Origin: Bacillota bacterium
GTDB taxonomy: Bacteria; Bacillota; Sulfobacillia; JAJYWN01
Length of the DNA stretch: 64,000 bases
Assembly: GCA_021791495.1 (NCBI GenBank)
Contig: JAJYWN010000078.1
Span: 67,499-131,498 of the forward strand
Reading direction: 5' to 3'
The notes under the pieces: model-generated
What the model was told of the DNA's origin: nothing
Database searches by the model: none
The model's input: only the letters and a program-made list of their open reading frames with translations
In this document: positions 25,487-34,756 of the stretch, piece after piece
How the letters are laid out: each line of letters begins with the position of its first letter
Position numbering within the stretch: the stretch's first letter is position 1
Program-made: the position numbers and the translations under genes

Positions 25487-26551
25487 ATGACCGCGTACGG
25501 CATAACTGGACGAACCTTTCGCGCAGCGACAGCTGGCGTTCTAGTCTTTCTTCTATTGATTGGCGCCTTGACTCCGGTAACGATCCGGGCTGCCGGAACT
25601 TCGACAGCGTCCGTCCAGGTCAAGCTCCCGCCCATCATCAGCCATGTCCCCGAGGCCGGCAACCGGGTGGCGCTCACTTTCGATGCCGGCTGGGAGTTCG
25701 CGAACACCACGGCCCTGTTGGACCTCCTGTCGAGCCGTGGCGTGAAGGCCACTTTCTTCCTGCGCGGCGGGTGGGTCGCCGACCACCCCGACCTGGCCAA
25801 GGCCATCGCCGCCGGCGGCCACGTCATCGAAAGCCACTCTTTTACTCACCCCGACATGACGAAACTGATTTCGTCGGGTGTCGCCAAAGAACTGGCCGAC
25901 ACGGAAGACGCCATCTCGAAGGCGGCGGGCGTCAGAGTCACCTTGTTCCGGCCCCCCTACGGCGCCTACAACCAGGAGATGCTGCGGGTCCTGGGGGAGC
26001 GCGGCTACAAGGCCATGATCATGTGGGACGTCGACAGCCTCGACTGGACAGGCCTCGCCACCGACAAGCTTACCGACCGCGTGTTGTCCTTGGTGAAACC
26101 CGGCTCCATCATCTTGATGCATATCGGCGGGGCGAACACGGTAAGGGCTCTCCCCGCAATCCTAAACGCCCTGGAATCCAGAGGGCTGAAGGCGGCGACC
26201 GTACCCGAGCTGCTAAGCTTCTACAAGGGACCGTCGTCGTCCATGTCGCCACCGGCTCCGACCATCACCCCGCCCCGGCGCGGCGAAGCCGGAAAGAAGG
26301 CGGGGACCCCGGTTTCCACGGACGCCCCTCTCTTCGCCAATCGCCCTGGTACCCAGGGCGCGGGAGCAGTCGGGTCCAATCCGTGGGCCCAACCCGCGAC
26401 AGAAAGCGGCTCGCCAAAACCTCACCGTACGTCTGGTCTGAAGGGTGCCATGGTCGCGGCGGGCGGTTTCGTGGTCAGGGTGTTCCACGCCGTTCACGAC
26501 CTGGTGGCGGCGATCTTCGACCGCCTGGGATTCCGCGTCGGCAGCCGCTGA
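25487..26551 (+). CDS. Polysaccharide deacetylase (PdaB-like)
   Basis: A 354-aa protein with an N-terminal membrane/signal segment (ATAGVLVFLLLIGALTPVTI). The NodB domain shows VALTFDAGWEFAN (catalytic Asp), the His pair in ESHSFTHPDMTKL, RPPYGAYNQEML, WDVDSLDW and a final LMHIG. The FDAGW form is typical of Bacillota PdaB/PdaA relatives acting on peptidoglycan or spore-cortex sugars. A Pro/Ser-rich linker and an amphipathic tail (residues about 250-354) extend it. ATG 25487 is preferred over ATG 25457 because AGAGAGG is correctly spaced. Confidence 0.87.
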   Translation: MTAYGITGRTFRAATAGVLVFLLLIGALTPVTIRAAGTSTASVQVKLPPIISHVPEAGNRVALTFDAGWEFANTTALLDLLSSRGVKATFFLRGGWVADHPDLAKAIAAGGHVIESHSFTHPDMTKLISSGVAKELADTEDAISKAAGVRVTLFRPPYGAYNQEMLRVLGERGYKAMIMWDVDSLDWTGLATDKLTDRVLSLVKPGSIILMHIGGANTVRALPAILNALESRGLKAATVPELLSFYKGPSSSMSPPAPTITPPRRGEAGKKAGTPVSTDAPLFANRPGTQGAGAVGSNPWAQPATESGSPKPHRTSGLKGAMVAAGGFVVRVFHAVHDLVAAIFDRLGFRVGSR

Positions 26552-26557
26552 CCACCC

Positions 26558-27712
26558 TTACTGGAGCTTGCCGCGCGCCTCCACGGGCAGGACCAGCTCG
26601 ACGCGGCCGCCGCGGACGCCGTACATGTCATCAAAGAGGTTGATGACGGGGCAGATGTGGTTCGGCAGCACCAGCACCTTCTGTCCAACCTTGAGGATGT
26701 CGGCGGCAGTACCCTTCACGATACCGTGTTCCTCCGAAAGGCCGGTCAGTATGAGATCAGGATAGGGTTTGCCCGACAGGTCGCAGACCAGGCCGTAGCC
26801 GCCGGTCCAGCAAACTCCCGGCGCCCAGGCGTCCATGGTAAGAGTCTTGCTCCCGGAGTCCAGGATGGCCCGGTCGGCGGCGGGGCGGGCGACCACCGTG
26901 GCCAGCACATAGGCCGCGCAGCGCTCGGTCGTGCCCATAACCTTGGCCTGGGCCGCGTCATTGAAGATGTAGGTACCGAACCGCAGTTCGGTAATGCCGG
27001 GGTGGTTAGGCACGTTAGCGGACAGAGCAGGGGTGGAGCCGGCGGAAATGACGGGTCCGATGCCCAGCACTGTGCCCAGGGCGCGACCGACAGCGACCAG
27101 GCTTTCCTGGTCCTCCCAGACGACCTTGGCCAAGGCGTCGCGGTCGGCGGCGCCATACTGATAGCCTTCAAAGGCGTAGACACCGTGTACATCCAGGCCG
27201 GGCAGGGCAGCCACCTCACGGCCCAGGGGTATGGCGTCAGCCGGCTGCACTCCACCGCGGTGGCTGCCCGTATCGACTTCGATCATGACTCCCAGGGCGG
27301 AGCCGGTCATGGCCTCCGACAAGCCCCTGGCCTGCTCGATATGGTCGACACCAACGGCTAGGGCCACGCCCTGATCGGCCATGGCCCGCAGGCGCCGCAC
27401 CTTGCTCTCGCCGACGATGGTGTTGGGAATGAAGATATCGTGGAAACCGGCGGCGGCCATGACCTCCGCCTCACCGACCTTGGCGACGCAGATGCCGGCG
27501 GCGCCGTGGGCCACCTGGCGCTGGGCGAAATAGGGCGATTTGTGTGTCTTCGTGTGGGGGCGCAGGGTGGCGCCGGCCCGCGCCGCGTAGTCGGCTCCGA
27601 TCCGCAGATTCTCTTCCACACGGCCCAGGTCCACCACCACCGCCGGCGTGTCCAAGTCCGTGATCTCTGTTACGGCCCCGTCCGCGGTCCCCGCTCTGTC
27701 CGGCCCCTGCAT
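26558..27712 (-). CDS. D-threonine aldolase / D-serine dehydratase-like PLP enzyme
   Basis: A 384-aa fold-type III PLP enzyme. An alanine-racemase-like N-terminal barrel carries the PLP Lys in LRPHTKTHKSPYFAQRQ, then GICVAKVGEAEVMAAAG and MIEVDTGSHRGGV. The C-terminal metal site is LVLPNHICPVINLFDDMYGV (His and Cys ligands), shared by D-threonine aldolases and D-serine dehydratases. Which D-hydroxy-amino acid is used is unknown. AAGGAGG lies just before ATG 27712. It is convergent with the deacetylase gene, 6 bases apart. Confidence 0.85.
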   Translation of the reverse strand: MQGPDRAGTADGAVTEITDLDTPAVVVDLGRVEENLRIGADYAARAGATLRPHTKTHKSPYFAQRQVAHGAAGICVAKVGEAEVMAAAGFHDIFIPNTIVGESKVRRLRAMADQGVALAVGVDHIEQARGLSEAMTGSALGVMIEVDTGSHRGGVQPADAIPLGREVAALPGLDVHGVYAFEGYQYGAADRDALAKVVWEDQESLVAVGRALGTVLGIGPVISAGSTPALSANVPNHPGITELRFGTYIFNDAAQAKVMGTTERCAAYVLATVVARPAADRAILDSGSKTLTMDAWAPGVCWTGGYGLVCDLSGKPYPDLILTGLSEEHGIVKGTAADILKVGQKVLVLPNHICPVINLFDDMYGVRGGRVELVLPVEARGKLQ

Positions 27713-27967
27713 ACCCTTGTCCTCCTTGATGGATTCGGTGATTCCGAGAATCCCCCGTGAACTGGGAAAGGTATTCCAGCCGGCGGTTTCATATCCTGCC
27801 CTTTCTGACCTGGCAGTTCGTCCGAAGAAGCCTCACCTCACGTAGCTGCGCATTTGTAACGAAAGAGTCATTCGGTACTCGAAATATGTCACGCCCGGTT
27901 AAACTTCTGGCAACATAACGTGGCTATTCTCTTCTCATCGACCGACATGAGAAGGGGATGAACTGCC

Positions 27968-29164
27968 TTGAAAAGGCAAAAGGGCCGCTTGGCGGAAATC
28001 GAACTGGTCCGCGTCCTGACCGCCCTCTGTGTTGTCCTTCTGCACACCTTAGGATATTTTCAGGGGGTTGACGCTCCGGCAACCGCCGCTCACTGGCTCG
28101 ACCAGATTCTGATCGAAGCCTTACGTTTTTCGCGCCAAGTCTTCATGCTCATTACCGGCTTGGTGCTGGCCTATGCCTACCGGGACTGGTCACCCCGGCC
28201 CGCCGACTTCTGGCGCAAACGCGCCCGCGGCCTGGCCCTGCCATATGCTCTGTGGACGGTGGGTTACCTCGCCCTTTCGCAGATCTACCGCATTCAGACG
28301 TTCAGTGGATCCTGGTTCATCGTGGTCGCCGGCGCCCTCGTTCGAGGCGACGGCTTCTATCACCTCTACTACCTGGTGGTTACGCTGCAGTTCTACCTGA
28401 TCTTCCCTTGGATCATCGCCTGGTTACGCGGGATTAGGGGGAAGCGGGTCGTGCTGCTGACTGTCGTGGGAGTCGGGGTGGGCTACACGGGTGTGATGGC
28501 CTTCCTGGCGACGCATCCCTGGGGCCTCGGCCTATCCGGCGGCAGCCGCCTATACGCCTTGGCGGAACGGGTCTATTTCTACCGTGACCGGCTACTCATC
28601 ACGTATCTGCCCTATTTCGTGTTGGGTGCCGTGGCGGGGCTGCACCTCGAGGCTTTCCAGAACCTCGCGCGGCGCTACCGCGGTTGGATCCTTGGGGCAT
28701 CGGTGGCGGTGGGAGGATACCTTGCGGAGCGGTGGATGACAAGGGTATGGACCGGCCGCGAGAGCTTCGACACTTTCGTGACCGTTTTCCGGCCCGCCAT
28801 GTTCTTTTACAGTTTGGCCATGTTCACCCTGCTGTACCTGGTTGCCCGGCGCTTGGCGGCGGCGAGAGGCACCCTGGCCGCCGCGCTGAAGGCCATGGCG
28901 CCGTACACCTTCGGCATCTACCTGCTGCACCCGCTGGTCCTTTTCTTCCTGGAGAAATATGTGCTCTATGCCTTTACGGAACTGCACCCCCTGCTGATCG
29001 TCCCGCTGTGGCTGGCCGCGGTGGGCATCTCGTTTGAGATGGTGAAGGCAGCGGCCGGGACCAGCCTCGGGTGTGCCCTGTTCGGGTTAAAGACACCGGT
29101 ACCCTCAGCCGCACCCGCGGGCACCTTTACACCGAATCTGGCGCCGGTGGAACAGGTACGGTGA
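27968..29164 (+). CDS. Acyltransferase 3 family membrane protein
   Basis: A 398-aa polytopic protein beginning with the family box RLAEIELVRVLTALCVVLLH (conserved Arg-His arrangement), followed by SRQVFMLITGLVLAYAYRDW, then about ten hydrophobic helices ending YTFGIYLLHPLVLFFLEKYV. Members move acyl groups onto cell-surface sugars or other exported substrates; the acceptor here is unknown. TTG 27968 is the only sensible start, with AAGGGG about 10 bases upstream. Confidence 0.85.
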   Translation: MKRQKGRLAEIELVRVLTALCVVLLHTLGYFQGVDAPATAAHWLDQILIEALRFSRQVFMLITGLVLAYAYRDWSPRPADFWRKRARGLALPYALWTVGYLALSQIYRIQTFSGSWFIVVAGALVRGDGFYHLYYLVVTLQFYLIFPWIIAWLRGIRGKRVVLLTVVGVGVGYTGVMAFLATHPWGLGLSGGSRLYALAERVYFYRDRLLITYLPYFVLGAVAGLHLEAFQNLARRYRGWILGASVAVGGYLAERWMTRVWTGRESFDTFVTVFRPAMFFYSLAMFTLLYLVARRLAAARGTLAAALKAMAPYTFGIYLLHPLVLFFLEKYVLYAFTELHPLLIVPLWLAAVGISFEMVKAAAGTSLGCALFGLKTPVPSAAPAGTFTPNLAPVEQVR

Positions 29165-29170
29165 GTACGA

Positions 29171-29200
29171 TTGACGGTAATACCGTCGGTATGATATTAT
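29171..29200 (+). promoter_or_regulatory. Promoter with embedded palindrome for toxin-antitoxin operon
   Basis: TTGACG at 29171-29176 and TATTAT at 29195-29200 with an 18-base spacer. A perfect 7-bp palindrome GACGGTA-A-TACCGTC (29173-29187) overlaps the -35 and spacer, an ideal place for an autorepressor. Function is inferred from geometry. Confidence 0.65.
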
Positions 29201-29220
29201 TTACGACAGAGGTGCAGAAT

Positions 29221-29466
29221 ATGGGCGAAGTGAGGAAGATCACCATCAGTATCACCGATGACCTGTTAGCGGTGCTCGATGGCCTGAAGAAGCGGGAACG
29301 CACCACTAGAAGCGGTGCGATCGCATTTCTGTTACGTCGAGCGGAGCGTTCACTGATGGAGGCGGAAATGGCTGAAGGCTATCGAGCGTCATGGGAGGAA
29401 AGCCGGGAGGACGCAAGGCATAGTTTCCCGGCCCAGGCTGAGGTCGTAACCCGTGATAGAGAGTGA
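29221..29466 (+). CDS. Ribbon-helix-helix antitoxin
   Basis: An 81-aa protein. KITISITDDLLAVLDGLKKR followed by TTRSGAIAFLLRRAE is a CopG/MazE-type ribbon-helix-helix DNA-binding domain, and the acidic tail (MAEGYRASWEESRED) is the expected toxin-binding part. ATG 29221 has AGAGGTG upstream. It overlaps the toxin gene by 14 bases and is preceded by the palindrome-bearing promoter. Confidence 0.85.
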   Translation: MGEVRKITISITDDLLAVLDGLKKRERTTRSGAIAFLLRRAERSLMEAEMAEGYRASWEESREDARHSFPAQAEVVTRDRE

Positions 29467-29803
29467 AGTGCGCCGGGGCGAAGTGTGGCTAGTTGATTGG
29501 AGTCCCGGCCGCGGCAGCGGACAACTTGGTCTGCGCCCTTCTTTGATTGTGCAGAACGATATCGGCAACATGTACGCCTCGACCACTATCGTAGCGGCCA
29601 TCTCGGGCAAGGTGAAGAAGGAATACCCTTTTCAGCTTGTGATCCGCCCTAGCGATAGCGGTCTTTCCGAAACACGTGTAGTCAACCTCGACCAACTCCG
29701 GACGATAGATCGGGATCGCCTGGTCCGACGCCTGGGACGTCTTCCCCAGGCGGTCATGGGCAGAGTGGATGCGGCTCTCAAGCGGAGCCTCGGGCTCGAT
29801 TAG
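29453..29803 (+). CDS. MazF/PemK-family toxin
   Basis: A 116-aa protein. EVRRGEVWLVDWSPGRGSGQ, LRPSLIVQNDIGNMYASTTI, then VVNLDQLRTIDRDRLVRRLG is the NdoA/EndoA-type MazF pattern with the conserved Arg and Thr-Ile strand. It probably cleaves mRNA at specific sites. The start GTG 29453 overlaps the antitoxin gene. Distinct in sequence from the toxin at 413-745, so not a recent duplicate. Confidence 0.88.
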   Translation: MIESEVRRGEVWLVDWSPGRGSGQLGLRPSLIVQNDIGNMYASTTIVAAISGKVKKEYPFQLVIRPSDSGLSETRVVNLDQLRTIDRDRLVRRLGRLPQAVMGRVDAALKRSLGLD

Positions 29804-29829
29804 ATTAGAAGGGAGGCCCCCGAAGCAAG

Positions 29830-30657
29830 ATGACAAGCACGGCAAAGCGGGTTTACATCTCAGTCGACATCGAAGGCATCACGGGAGTGGTAGGACGCGA
29901 ACAGACCGGCCAGACCGGCAAAGATTACGAACGGGCCCGCCGCGCGATGACGGGTGACGCCAACGCCGCCATCGCCGGTGCCTTGGCCGGGGGAGCTGAG
30001 TTGATCGTAGTGAATGACGGCCACGGCAACATGCAGAATCTCATCCTGGAGGAGCTGAACCCCGAGGCGGAACTGGTCATCGGCTCGCCCAAGCCCCTCA
30101 CGCAGATGGAAGGCATCGGCGACGGTTTCGACTTGGCGATGTTCGTCGGTTACCATGCCCGTATGGGTTCCGCCGGCGTGCTTTCGCACACCATTTCGGG
30201 CAATGTGGTGGCCAACATCTGGGTGAATGGACGGGTGATGGGGGAGAGCGGGATCAACGCTACGTTGGCCGGCCATTTCGGTGTGCCGGTAGGCCTGGTC
30301 ACGGGCGACCAGTGCGTCTGCGCCGAGGCGCGCGACGTGCTGGGAAACGTAAAGACGGTGGCGGTCAAGCAGGCTATCACCCGGTACTCCGCCCGCTGCC
30401 TGAACCCCACCAAGTCCCACGGCCTGATTCAGGCGGCGGCCGAAGCGGCGGTGCGGGAGGCGTCCTCCTTCTCGGCCCTAAAGGTGGGCAACCCGGTAAC
30501 CTTCCGTATACAGTTCAAGGACTCCGGCATGACCGACTCGGCCGGGCGGGTCCCCGGCGCGGTCAAGGTGGACCCGACCACGCTTGAGTTCACCCACGAG
30601 GATCCGACGGTGGGCTTCAAGGCGCTGCGCAGCATGATCGGGCTGGCGGCCAGCTAG
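29830..30657 (+). CDS. M55-family D-aminopeptidase (DppA-like)
   Basis: A 275-aa protein. The family Zn-ligand segments are visible: VYISVDIEGITGVVGREQT (DxE), LIVVNDGHGNMQNLI (His), and MFVGYHARMGSAGVLSHT (His). DppA-type enzymes release D-amino acids from short peptides, which could relate to peptidoglycan turnover. ATG 29830 is preceded by AAGGGAGG. Its 3' end overlaps the convergent kdpE by 4 bases. Confidence 0.9.
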   Translation: MTSTAKRVYISVDIEGITGVVGREQTGQTGKDYERARRAMTGDANAAIAGALAGGAELIVVNDGHGNMQNLILEELNPEAELVIGSPKPLTQMEGIGDGFDLAMFVGYHARMGSAGVLSHTISGNVVANIWVNGRVMGESGINATLAGHFGVPVGLVTGDQCVCAEARDVLGNVKTVAVKQAITRYSARCLNPTKSHGLIQAAAEAAVREASSFSALKVGNPVTFRIQFKDSGMTDSAGRVPGAVKVDPTTLEFTHEDPTVGFKALRSMIGLAAS

Positions 30658-31412
30658 TCCGGGTCCGGGTCCCTGAGGCGGTAGCCGACTCCCGGTTCGG
30701 TTAGCACGTATGTAGGCTGAACAGGATCGGGCTCGATTTTTCTTCGTAAATTGCTGATGTTAACCCGGAGCAAGTGGCTCTCGGTCTCATATCCTGTGCC
30801 CCATACGGTCCGCAGCAGGTGGTTGTGGGTCAGGACTTTCCCGGGGTTGATGGCGAGGGCCCTGAGAAGCGCGTACTCGGTCGCCGTCAGATTGGCGTCC
30901 TTCCCGGCTACGGTCACCCTACGCCGGGCGAGGTCGATGGTGAGCTTCCCGGTGGTCACCACCGGTTCCTGAACGTCTTGCGCCGCCCGGCGCAGGGCGG
31001 CGCGCAGGCGCGCCAGCAGTTCGCCGGTGCCGAAGGGCTTGGTCAGGTAGTCATCGGCGCCGGCGTCGAGAGCGGAGACCTTGTCGGCCTCCTGTCCCCG
31101 TACCGACAGGACGATGACCGGGGTGTTGGTCCATTCCCTCATTTTCAGGATGACATCCCGGCCGTCGCCATCGGGTAAGCCCAAGTCGAGTATGACGGCA
31201 TCGGGGCGTTGGCCGGCGACTTTGGCCATCGCGTCCGCCACCCCTCCCGCTTCCTGCACTCGATAGCCCTCCGTGGACAGGGCCGCCCGCAGAAAACGCC
31301 GGATGGGCCGTTCGTCATCGACCACCAGCACCAGAGGGCCCGAGGCCGGTTCCAGGGTTTTCTCGGACGGCTTCTCAGGCTTCTCTTTGCTCGGGTTACT
31401 CGAGCTCGGCAC
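30654..31412 (-). CDS. kdpE: KdpE response regulator
   Basis: A 252-aa OmpR-family regulator. The receiver domain has phospho-acceptor Asp76 in DAVILDLGLPDGDG and the acidic pair VVDDERPIRR. The C-terminal winged helix ends SHLLRVNISNLRRKIEPDPV. A Ser/Pro/Lys-rich extension of about 25 residues precedes the receiver. It is the last gene of the kdp operon and overlaps kdpD by 17 bases. With KdpD it should activate kdp transcription at low potassium or high osmolarity. Confidence 0.95.
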   Translation of the reverse strand: MPSSSNPSKEKPEKPSEKTLEPASGPLVLVVDDERPIRRFLRAALSTEGYRVQEAGGVADAMAKVAGQRPDAVILDLGLPDGDGRDVILKMREWTNTPVIVLSVRGQEADKVSALDAGADDYLTKPFGTGELLARLRAALRRAAQDVQEPVVTTGKLTIDLARRRVTVAGKDANLTATEYALLRALAINPGKVLTHNHLLRTVWGTGYETESHLLRVNISNLRRKIEPDPVQPTYVLTEPGVGYRLRDPDPD

Positions 31413-34119
31413 CGGTATCGCCTCCCGGAACAGCGACTAAGGGGAGAGAAAAGGCGAACACGCTCCCGCCACCTTCCCTGGGCTCCACCCAGATGCGACC
31501 CTTGTGGGCTTCAACGATTCCTTTGCAGATGGCCAGGCCCAGTCCGGTCCCACGCCCGGTCCCCGGCCGATCGATCCGGAAGAACTTCCCGAAGATCCGG
31601 TTTCGGACATCGGGAGGAATCCCGGGACCGCGATCGGCGACACTGATTACCACGTAGTCGCCCGCGTCGCCGGCCCTCTCCGCACTGAGAGTGATCGGCG
31701 TCCCCTCGGCGGAGTACTTCACGGCGTTATCCAGGAGGTTATGAAGCACTTGGGCGATCAAGGCGTAATCCGCGTACACGAGGGGCAGGCCGGGCTCCAG
31801 ACGGACCTGAACGTCCCGCCCCTGTAGGGACGGCCTCAGCTGCTCCAAAACCGTGCCGACCATGTCCTCCAGGTCGCACCAATCCCAGAGCAACTTCAAA
31901 CTGCCCGTTTCTAAACGCGTTATGTCCAGAAGATCGCCCACCAAGCGGTTCAGGCGCTCGGCGCCCTCGCGAGCGGTATCGATCATATCTCTCCGGGTCG
32001 TGGGGTCCATCTGGGCTTCACGGTCCGTGAGAACGGTCAAGGCGCCGATGATCGATGACAGCGGTGTCCGCAAGTCGTGAGAGATCGAGTTCAGCAGCGT
32101 GGTGTGCAGACGGTCGGCCTCCATCGCCAGTTCGGCCTTCTTGGCCTCCTCCGAGAGGAGGGCCCGTTCCACGGCCACCGCCGCTTGGGAGGCAAAGGCT
32201 TCGGGCAGCAGCCGCTGACTCAGGTTCAGCGGGACTTGGGCGTTGTCCTGGCGCAGCGCCAAGACGCCGACCACCCCGCGAGACGTCTTCATCGGCAAGT
32301 AGCGCCCGTCCACGCCTGGCAGCGTGCTCTCGCCCCGACCGGCCGGCGCCCCGTTGGCAAAGGACCATTCCGCGGCGGCCATCTCTTTCTCGTTCAGGTC
32401 AAAGCCCAGTGTGCTGGAGGCCACGGCCAGGCGGCCGCCATCCGGAAGAAGCACCGCCGCCGGGCAGCCCATAGTCTCGCTGGAATGACGGGTCAAAGCG
32501 GCGGCGATCTCCCCGGCATCATGGCTCGCGACGATGGTGCGGGTGAAAGCGTAGAGGGCGGCGGTTTCCGCCTCGCGACGGCGGGAGAGGGACACCTGGT
32601 CGGCCAGCCGGCCGGTTTGGCTACCGATCACCACGGCCACGACGACCAACACAATGAAAGTGATGACGTACTGAAAGCCCGCGATGGTCAAGCTGAAGTG
32701 TGGTGGAATGAAGAACACATCGAAGGACAGGGCACTCAGGACTGAGGCCCAGACCGCCGGACCACGTCCCCAGCGAAGGCCGCTGGCAACCACGGCGAGG
32801 AGGTAGAACATGACGATGTCCGTGGGAGCGATCCGCGTGGACAGTGCCGCGCCCCCCAGGGTGACCGCCGCGATGAGGGCGGTGGCGGAGACGTAGCCTT
32901 GCCAGGGGAGGAGGTCCCACGAGAAGCGCGGTCCCGATGGCGGTCGGCGCCGGCCGCGTCGGGCCCCGCCACGGTCGGCAGTGCTGATGACGTGCACGTC
33001 CAGGCCGCTGCCGCGGGCAAGGATACGGTCAACGATGGACGGCTGGAGCGGGTTCGTCCAGCCGGGGCGCAGGGACTTGCCGACCACGATCCGGCTGGCG
33101 TTGTGGGCCTTGGCATAATGGAGTAACTCGCCCGCGACGTCGGGTCCCGCCAGGGTCACCGCCTTCCCGCCCAGTTCTTCAGCCAGGCGCATGGTCTGAG
33201 CCATGCGGGTACGCTGCTCATCCGAAAGGCTCCGCCCGCCCGGAGTCTCGACGAAGACGGCCGACCACTCGGCGTCCAGATTCGCGGCCATTCGCGCCGC
33301 CGTCCGGACCAGGCGCTCGCCCATGGGGCTGGGGCCGATGCTCACCAGAACGCGCTCTCCCGCGGGCCACGGACCCTCGATACCGTGGGCCGCCATGTAT
33401 TCGCGCATTTGACGGTCGACACGTTTGGCCGCGACTCTCAGAGCCAGTTCACGGAGGGCGAAGAGATTTCCGGGCCGGAAGAACCGTTGCGTGGCCCGCT
33501 CCGCGGTCTCCGCGACGTAGACCTTACCCTCATGGAGACGCTGGATTAGCTCCCCGGGCGGCAGGTCCACCAGTTCGATCTCCACGGCCTGCTCCAGCAC
33601 GTAGTCAGGTACCGTCTCGTGCACTTTGACTCCGGTGATCTGTGACACGACATCGTTGAGACTCTCCAGGTGTTGGACATTGAGGGTCGTGTAGACGTCG
33701 ATGCCCTTGTTCAGGACTTCTTCGACATCCTGATACCGCTTGGGGTGGCGGGACCCAGGAGCGTTGGTGTGGGCCAATTCATCGACCAACACCAACTGGG
33801 GCCGGCGCTCCAACACGGCGTCTAAGTCCATTTCTTCCAGAGTGACCCCGCGGTACTGGACCTGGCGCCGGGGAATGACCGACAAACCTTCCAGGAGGGC
33901 CGCCGTCTCCGAGCGGCCATGGGTCTCCACATAGCCGGCGGCCACCTCAACCCCGTCGGCTTGTCTCTGGTGGGCCGCTTCGAGCATGGTGTAGGTCTTT
34001 CCCACGCCCGCCGCGGCTCCCAGGAACACCTTCAGCCGTCCGCGGTGTTTGTCCGAGTCGGCCTGTTTCAGCGCTTCCAGAATTTGCTCGGGATCTGGGC
34101 GCCCGTCCTTCGACATCAC
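31396..34119 (-). CDS. kdpD: KdpD potassium/turgor sensor histidine kinase
   Basis: A 907-aa full-length KdpD. The N-terminal KdpD domain has the Walker-type VFLGAAAGVGKTYTML at about 31-46, a USP-like domain at about 245-370, four short transmembrane helices at about 395-500, a GAF-like region, then the HisKA domain with His681 in NSISHDLRTPLSSI and the ATPase domain (HNLLDNAVKYS, DRGPGIPPD, GTGLGLAIC). It lies 22 bases downstream of kdpC in the operon. Confidence 0.96.
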   Translation of the reverse strand: MMSKDGRPDPEQILEALKQADSDKHRGRLKVFLGAAAGVGKTYTMLEAAHQRQADGVEVAAGYVETHGRSETAALLEGLSVIPRRQVQYRGVTLEEMDLDAVLERRPQLVLVDELAHTNAPGSRHPKRYQDVEEVLNKGIDVYTTLNVQHLESLNDVVSQITGVKVHETVPDYVLEQAVEIELVDLPPGELIQRLHEGKVYVAETAERATQRFFRPGNLFALRELALRVAAKRVDRQMREYMAAHGIEGPWPAGERVLVSIGPSPMGERLVRTAARMAANLDAEWSAVFVETPGGRSLSDEQRTRMAQTMRLAEELGGKAVTLAGPDVAGELLHYAKAHNASRIVVGKSLRPGWTNPLQPSIVDRILARGSGLDVHVISTADRGGARRGRRRPPSGPRFSWDLLPWQGYVSATALIAAVTLGGAALSTRIAPTDIVMFYLLAVVASGLRWGRGPAVWASVLSALSFDVFFIPPHFSLTIAGFQYVITFIVLVVVAVVIGSQTGRLADQVSLSRRREAETAALYAFTRTIVASHDAGEIAAALTRHSSETMGCPAAVLLPDGGRLAVASSTLGFDLNEKEMAAAEWSFANGAPAGRGESTLPGVDGRYLPMKTSRGVVGVLALRQDNAQVPLNLSQRLLPEAFASQAAVAVERALLSEEAKKAELAMEADRLHTTLLNSISHDLRTPLSSIIGALTVLTDREAQMDPTTRRDMIDTAREGAERLNRLVGDLLDITRLETGSLKLLWDWCDLEDMVGTVLEQLRPSLQGRDVQVRLEPGLPLVYADYALIAQVLHNLLDNAVKYSAEGTPITLSAERAGDAGDYVVISVADRGPGIPPDVRNRIFGKFFRIDRPGTGRGTGLGLAICKGIVEAHKGRIWVEPREGGGSVFAFSLPLVAVPGGDTGAELE

Positions 34120-34141
34120 GTTCCTCCGGATTGGGAGACCT

Positions 34142-34702
34142 CTAACGCCCCAGGGAGTCCAGGGCCAGGTTCAGCTTTAGCACGCTGACTCTGGGTTCGC
34201 CGAAAATACCCCACTGCCTGCCTTCGGTGTACTTGTCCACCAAGGTCCGCACGGTCGCTTCGGGCAACGAGCGTTCGGCGGCAACCCTTGGCACCTGATA
34301 CATAGCCGCCTGCGGCGAAATGTGCGGGTCCAGTCCGCTGGCGGACGCCGTCAGAAGATCCTCCGGAAGGGGTCCGGTGGCGTTGGGATTGGCCTCGCGC
34401 AACGCGCGGGCGCGCTCGGAGACGGCGTCGGTCAGCGCCTTGTTGGTTGGGCCCAGGTTCGAGGGGGTTGAGGCCGAGGCGTTATACGGGTCCGGTGCTG
34501 TGGCCGACGGGCGCGACCAGAAGTATTTCGGGTTGGCAAAGGACTGCCCGATCAGCTCGGAGCCTACCACCGCGCCATTCTGGCGGATCAGGCTACCCTG
34601 GGCCCGGTACGGCATGGCCATGGCGGCCACCGTGACCACCGCCGGATAGACCACCCCTACCAGGACCGTCAGGACCAAGAAGAGGCGCATCGCTTTCCAC
34701 AT
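34142..34702 (-). CDS. kdpC: KdpC subunit of the K+-transporting ATPase
   Basis: A 186-aa protein with one N-terminal transmembrane segment (LFLVLTVLVGVVYPAVVTVA) and an extracytoplasmic domain. GSELIGQSFANPKYFWSRPS, LPEDLLTASASGLDPHISPQ and the C-terminal KLNLALDSL are the family signatures. KdpC stabilises the KdpFABC complex. The gene is in the kdpF-A-B-C-D-E operon, 54 bases after kdpB. Confidence 0.96.
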   Translation of the reverse strand: MWKAMRLFLVLTVLVGVVYPAVVTVAAMAMPYRAQGSLIRQNGAVVGSELIGQSFANPKYFWSRPSATAPDPYNASASTPSNLGPTNKALTDAVSERARALREANPNATGPLPEDLLTASASGLDPHISPQAAMYQVPRVAAERSLPEATVRTLVDKYTEGRQWGIFGEPRVSVLKLNLALDSLGR

Positions 34703-34756
34703 TTCGTCAGGACTCCTTCCACCATAGACAGGGTGCCGACTGCAGGCCGGGCCGCG

